NCBI GenBank assembly: GCA_913058195.1 | Contig: CAJXPP010000077.1 | Span: 1-8,757 of the forward strand | Source of the DNA: an uncultured Gammaproteobacteria bacterium | GTDB taxonomy: Bacteria; Pseudomonadota; Gammaproteobacteria; Nitrosococcales; Methylophagaceae | DNA: 8,757 nucleotides | Direction: 5' to 3' | Shown: piece after piece, positions 6,277 through 8,757 of the stretch | Layout of the letters: the number at the start of each line of letters is the position of its first letter | Position numbering within the stretch: the first letter of the stretch is position 1 | Notes under the pieces: generated by a model | Seen by the model: only the letters and a program-made list of their open reading frames with translations | What the model was told of the DNA's origin: nothing | Databases searched by the model: none | Position numbers and translations under genes: made by a program

Positions 6277-7542
6277 ATGCCACCCCTTAAAAAAATAGCC
6301 ATAATAATCTTCATACTCACTATTAGTGGGTGCGCATCGTTTAATCCAACTCCTGTTAGTGATGTTGGTTTTACTGAACGTGCATTGAGCCAGAAAGATA
6401 ATAATATTCGAGTTTCTGTTGCTGTACTGACAAATGAAGAAGGTAAAGCTATTTTTGGCATCAACCTTGGGTTACGGTTTATCCAAGCTGTGTGGGTTGA
6501 GATAGAGAATAATGATGACCATCCTTATTGGCTAATCTCTTCGGCATTAGATCCTGAGTACTTTTCCCCTCAGGAAGTGGCTTATAGCGGTCATCGACTG
6601 TTACAACGAAGCTATAATAATCAAATTGATGAACATTTTGAAGCACTTGATTTTCAAAATCCTATAACCGCTCATTCAACTCATTCCGGGTTTATTTTCG
6701 TGAATCTCGATGAAGATGAAAAAGAGCTTGATATCGATCTAATTAGCAAGCAGGAAACAAAGTTTTTTGATTTCTATATACAAATTCCAGGCCTTAAAAC
6801 TCATACTTTAGCTGAAATTGAAAAAAAAATTCCCGAAGAAGACCGAATTAACTTAACGGATGATGAATTACGATTGGAATTGAGTCAATTTCCTTGCTGC
6901 ACCACAAGTGAAGATGGTGAAAGCATGGGAGATCCTCTTAACTTGGTGATTATTGGTAATTCTAACCATTTGTTTCCACCTTTTGTTAGACGAGAATGGC
7001 ATTCAACAGAAGATAACTATTTGGGTTCTATTTGGAAAACGATAAATTCATTCTTATTTGGTAAACATTATCGATATTCACCAGTGAGTTCACTCTACTA
7101 TAATGGCAGAAAACAAGATATTGCCTTACAAAAAGCAAGAGGTAGTATCCACCAACGTAACCACCTTCGCCTCTGGTTAACACCGTTTCGCTATCAGAAT
7201 AAAGATGTGTGGATAGGTCAAATAAGTCGGGATATAGGTGTACGATTCACGACACATACCCCGACGTTTACAACTCATAAAATTGATGCTGATATAGATG
7301 AAACTCGTACAGCATTTGTTGAAGATATGCTGTTTTCACAAGGTCTGAAAATGATTGGTTTTGTTGGTGGTGTGGGGCTTAGTACACATGAGAAACCAAA
7401 CCATAACTTAACGGGTGATCCATATTTCACTGATGGGTTACGTGCTGTTCTTGAATTTGATCGTCGCCCCAGTAATGTTGAGGATGTACGTTTTTTTGAT
7501 TGGGCTGTACCCCCTCATCGTTCAATTTATAGTGATGATTAG
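6277..7542 (+). CDS. Lipoprotein with LssY C-terminal domain
   Basis: 421 residues. The N-terminus is a lipoprotein signal: Lys at 5-6, hydrophobic 7-16, lipobox ISGC with the lipidated Cys at 19. Ser at +2/+3 positions rather than Asp suggests outer-membrane sorting. Residues 30-175 form an uncharacterised beta-rich domain. Residues about 218-395 match my memory of the LssY C-terminal domain (PF14067), with 'DPLNLVIIGNS' (219-229), 'HYRYSPVSSLYYNGRKQDIALQKA' read as two pieces (264-287), 'NHLRLWL' (295-301), 'VWIGQISRDIGVRF' (311-324) and 'THKIDADIDETR' (333-344). LssY is named from the Legionella lss type I secretion locus; its biochemical role is unknown. The only plausible start is the ATG at 6277, because an in-frame stop lies at 6247-6249. 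The Shine-Dalgarno is poor (AAGAG at 6257-6261, 15 bases upstream). Followed after 111 bp by a LapG-like protease on the same strand, probably one transcription unit. Confidence 0.75.
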   Translation: MPPLKKIAIIIFILTISGCASFNPTPVSDVGFTERALSQKDNNIRVSVAVLTNEEGKAIFGINLGLRFIQAVWVEIENNDDHPYWLISSALDPEYFSPQEVAYSGHRLLQRSYNNQIDEHFEALDFQNPITAHSTHSGFIFVNLDEDEKELDIDLISKQETKFFDFYIQIPGLKTHTLAEIEKKIPEEDRINLTDDELRLELSQFPCCTTSEDGESMGDPLNLVIIGNSNHLFPPFVRREWHSTEDNYLGSIWKTINSFLFGKHYRYSPVSSLYYNGRKQDIALQKARGSIHQRNHLRLWLTPFRYQNKDVWIGQISRDIGVRFTTHTPTFTTHKIDADIDETRTAFVEDMLFSQGLKMIGFVGGVGLSTHEKPNHNLTGDPYFTDGLRAVLEFDRRPSNVEDVRFFDWAVPPHRSIYSDD

Positions 7543-7613
7543 TTACGTGTATATATGGCTGATACAGTATTTTTCTATTGATTTGATAAATAACATTTAA
7601 ATGTCTCGGCAAG

Positions 7614-7625
7614 CTTTTTAAAAAG
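7614..7625 (+). promoter_or_regulatory. 12-bp AT-rich palindrome upstream of the LapG-like gene
   Basis: CTTTTTAAAAAG is a perfect palindrome 28 bases before the ATG at 7654, inside the 111-bp gap after the lipoprotein gene. It could be an operator or a weak hairpin. Homopolymer halves make chance occurrence likely in AT-rich DNA. Confidence 0.25.
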
Positions 7626-7653
7626 TCCTCAGAGCATTGAATTGGAGTAATTT

Positions 7654-8358
7654 ATGTACCGTACAAGCTTAATATCAATATTACTACTACTTTGTAGTAC
7701 TCCCGTTATAGTTAATGCCTTTATCCATACTCCATGGTCAGAGGAACTTTATCAGTATCTAGCTGAGACCTATGATGATGATGTTGAGAAACGTGCTCGT
7801 TATCTCCAGGAGGTAATTCTTGATGATGAAACAGTTACGGAACAGCAGATGATCCATGATGTGAATAATTTCTTTAACCAAGTCCAATGGGTTTCAGATA
7901 GTTTGCATTGGGGTGAAAAAGATTATTGGCAAACACCACTAGAAACTTTAATAGAGTTTAAAGGTGATTGTGAGGATATTGCCATTGCGAAATATACAAC
8001 GTTACGTGTAATGGGCATTCCTGATAGAAAACTCAGTTTAGTTTATAGCTATACAGGCGGTGCTGCACACATGGTGCTTGCGTACTATGAGAGCTTTGAC
8101 TCAAATCCATACGTTCTAGACAGTCTAAATAAAAACCTACTGCGAGGCGATGAAAGGGAAGATATTGTGCCAGTATATGAATTTAATAGTACGACTGTAT
8201 GGCTGACAGATAAACACTTTCATAAATTGGGAAAAGGAATACCTGAGCATTTAGCGCTTGTAGATGAATTAAAAATTCGTCTTGCCAATAACAGACATAT
8301 CTTACAGTCACATAATGATGGTTTACCAGTGGTGCCATTTAGTATAGAAACACTGTAA
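7654..8358 (+). CDS. LapG-like periplasmic cysteine protease (BTLCP family)
   Basis: 234 residues with a signal peptide (hydrophobic 6-20, cleavage probably after VNA at 22), so periplasmic. It has the bacterial transglutaminase-like cysteine proteinase signature (PF06035): 'YWQTPLETLIEFKGDCEDIAIAKY' read as WQTP (92-95) then GDCEDIAIAKY (104-114), with catalytic Cys106, His139 (in AAHMVLAY) and Asp156 (in YVLDSLNKN). Acidic residues next to the Cys (Asp105, Glu107, Asp108) match the calcium-binding neighbourhood of LapG. LapG clips the N-terminal anchor of giant type I-secreted adhesins, releasing biofilm cells, and is held back by LapD when cyclic di-GMP is high. No LapD or adhesin is visible here. 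Start: GGAG at 7644-7647, six bases before the ATG. The 30-residue tail after about 200 is not part of the catalytic signature. A protease is favoured over a true transglutaminase. Confidence 0.88.
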   Translation: MYRTSLISILLLLCSTPVIVNAFIHTPWSEELYQYLAETYDDDVEKRARYLQEVILDDETVTEQQMIHDVNNFFNQVQWVSDSLHWGEKDYWQTPLETLIEFKGDCEDIAIAKYTTLRVMGIPDRKLSLVYSYTGGAAHMVLAYYESFDSNPYVLDSLNKNLLRGDEREDIVPVYEFNSTTVWLTDKHFHKLGKGIPEHLALVDELKIRLANNRHILQSHNDGLPVVPFSIETL

Positions 8359-8390
8359 ATCTAGATATATTAGCTTGCCAGAAGAATCTC

Positions 8391-8490
8391 CGGCGATAGC
8401 GAGTCAGTAGTCCCGTTATTACATACTCGCCCCGTCAGTCGTTTGAGAACCAAAGCGTTAGCGTGGCGACGAGTACAGTGACTCGCTAGA
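8391..8490. repeat. GC-rich imperfect palindrome between convergent genes
   Basis: TAGCGAGTCA (8397-8406) and TGACTCGCTA (8479-8488) are perfect 10-bp inverted arms about 70 bases apart. Inside them TACTCG (8424-8429) pairs with CGAGTA (8470-8475), followed inward by C-rich/G-rich pairs with small bulges. At the centre CGTTT (8440-8444) can pair with AAGCG (8453-8457) around an 8-nt loop. Bases 8391-8488 are 53 of 98 G or C (54%), well above the AT-rich neighbours. This could be a REP/MITE-like mobile repeat or a structured RNA. It is unlikely to be a simple intrinsic terminator because no T-tract follows either arm. Confidence 0.7.
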
Positions 8491-8491
8491 C

Positions 8492-8710
8492 TTATTTTAG
8501 GCTAATAAGCTCATTGTTCAAGAGCATACCTTCTTTAATGATAAACGATATGATCTCAGGCAAACCTTGGCCTATTTTAAGATTAGTAAAAACATAAGGT
8601 CTATCTATTCGCATTCTTTTAGTATCACTGTCCATTACATCGAGTGAGGCACCTACATAAGGTGCTAAATCTATTTTGTTAATCACCAGTAGATCAGAAC
8701 GTGTTATCCC
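8492..8710 (-). CDS. ureG: Urease accessory GTPase UreG, C-terminal part, 5' end cut by window edge
   Basis: The last 72 residues of UreG, the SIMIBI-class GTPase that delivers nickel to urease with UreD/H, UreF and UreE in the cytoplasm. The visible part begins at 'GITRSDLLVINKIDLAPYVGASL'-type sequence (read GITRSDLLVINKIDLAPY, residues 1-18). This holds the NKID guanine-specificity motif at 11-14. The later 'RPYVFTNLK' and 'GLPEIISFI' are also typical of UreG. Full UreG is about 205 residues, so roughly 130 are missing, including the P-loop and the Cys-Pro-His nickel site. Reading leftward, the gene ends 133 bp from the convergent LapG-like gene. Because ureG usually closes ure operons, the structural genes probably lie beyond the right edge. 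The apparent MYKRQ start is adaptor, not protein. Confidence 0.95.
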   Translation of the reverse strand, partial: GITRSDLLVINKIDLAPYVGASLDVMDSDTKRMRIDRPYVFTNLKIGQGLPEIISFIIKEGMLLNNELISLK

Positions 8711-8757
8711 CTGTCTCTTATACACATCTCCGAGCCCACGAGACTAGGCATGATCTC
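8711..8757 (-). other. Nextera i7-side sequencing adaptor (not biological)
   Basis: Bases 8711-8744 are the reverse complement of the Nextera read-2 transposase adaptor, beginning with the Tn5 mosaic end (8711-8729). Bases 8745-8752 (TAGGCATG) match i7 index 706, and 8753-8757 (ATCTC) begin the P7 arm. A minus-strand GTG at 8723-8725 creates a false MYKRQ N-terminus on the UreG fragment. Confidence 0.98.

Noticed and set aside
6195..6464. 89-residue minus-strand reading frame upstream of the AsmA-like gene
   Set aside because: It lies antisense to the lipoprotein signal and N-terminal domain, overlaps the AsmA start and resembles no protein; the lipobox and LssY_C domain support the plus strand.
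7685..7699. TACTAC-TTT-GTAGTA hairpin in the LapG-like signal-peptide codons
   Set aside because: It mirrors the position of the pliI palindrome, but a 6-bp arm in AT-rich leucine codons is expected by chance.
8391..8490. Integron attC site
   Set aside because: The element has inverted arms of suitable length, but I could not find the paired RYYYAAC/GTTRRRY core sites, and no integrase or cassette array is present.

Overview
The window is one end-to-end sequenced molecule or contig. Illumina Nextera adaptor sequence lies at both ends (1-47 and 8711-8757), leaving 8,663 bp of native DNA at 48-8710. The native DNA is AT-rich and carries Gram-negative genes: an autotransporter barrel, an AsmA-type envelope protein, an OM-type lipoprotein, a LapG-like periplasmic protease and UreG. 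Together these point to a gammaproteobacterium. The presence of PliI (an inhibitor of animal i-type lysozyme) and the low GC suggest a marine, possibly invertebrate-associated lineage such as Shewanella, Vibrio or Oceanospirillales relatives. That placement is inference and the genus cannot be fixed from this sequence.

Layout, left to right. (1) 48-1565 (+): the C-terminal 505 residues of a type Va autotransporter, cut by the left edge. (2) 1566-1904: a gene-free gap whose last 50 bp repeat the 3' end of the asmA-like gene further right. (3) 1905-2474 (+): a PliI-type periplasmic lysozyme inhibitor. Its signal-peptide codons contain a 34-bp near-perfect palindrome, and the gene is bracketed by direct repeats. 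(4) 2527-6198 (-): a 1,223-residue AsmA-family protein built from about nine tandem modules of roughly 76 residues, convergent with pliI. (5) 6199-6276: a 78-bp divergent control region with a 12-bp palindrome. (6) 6277-7542 (+): a lipoprotein with an LssY C-terminal domain. (7) 7654-8358 (+): a LapG-like calcium-dependent cysteine protease (BTLCP family), probably co-transcribed with the lipoprotein. (8) 8391-8490: a GC-rich imperfect palindrome between convergent genes. (9) 8492-8710 (-): the C-terminal 72 residues of UreG, cut by the right edge, so a urease operon probably lies beyond that edge.

The common theme is the cell envelope and its surroundings: surface display (autotransporter), defence of peptidoglycan (PliI), lipid traffic between membranes (AsmA-like) and, possibly, control of a type I-secreted surface adhesin (LapG-like plus LssY_C). 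No complete, clearly novel multi-gene system is visible. The strongest unexplained signals are the repeats and palindrome around pliI, the GC-rich hairpin element at 8391-8490, and the LssY_C/LapG-like gene pair lacking any visible LapD or adhesin partner.
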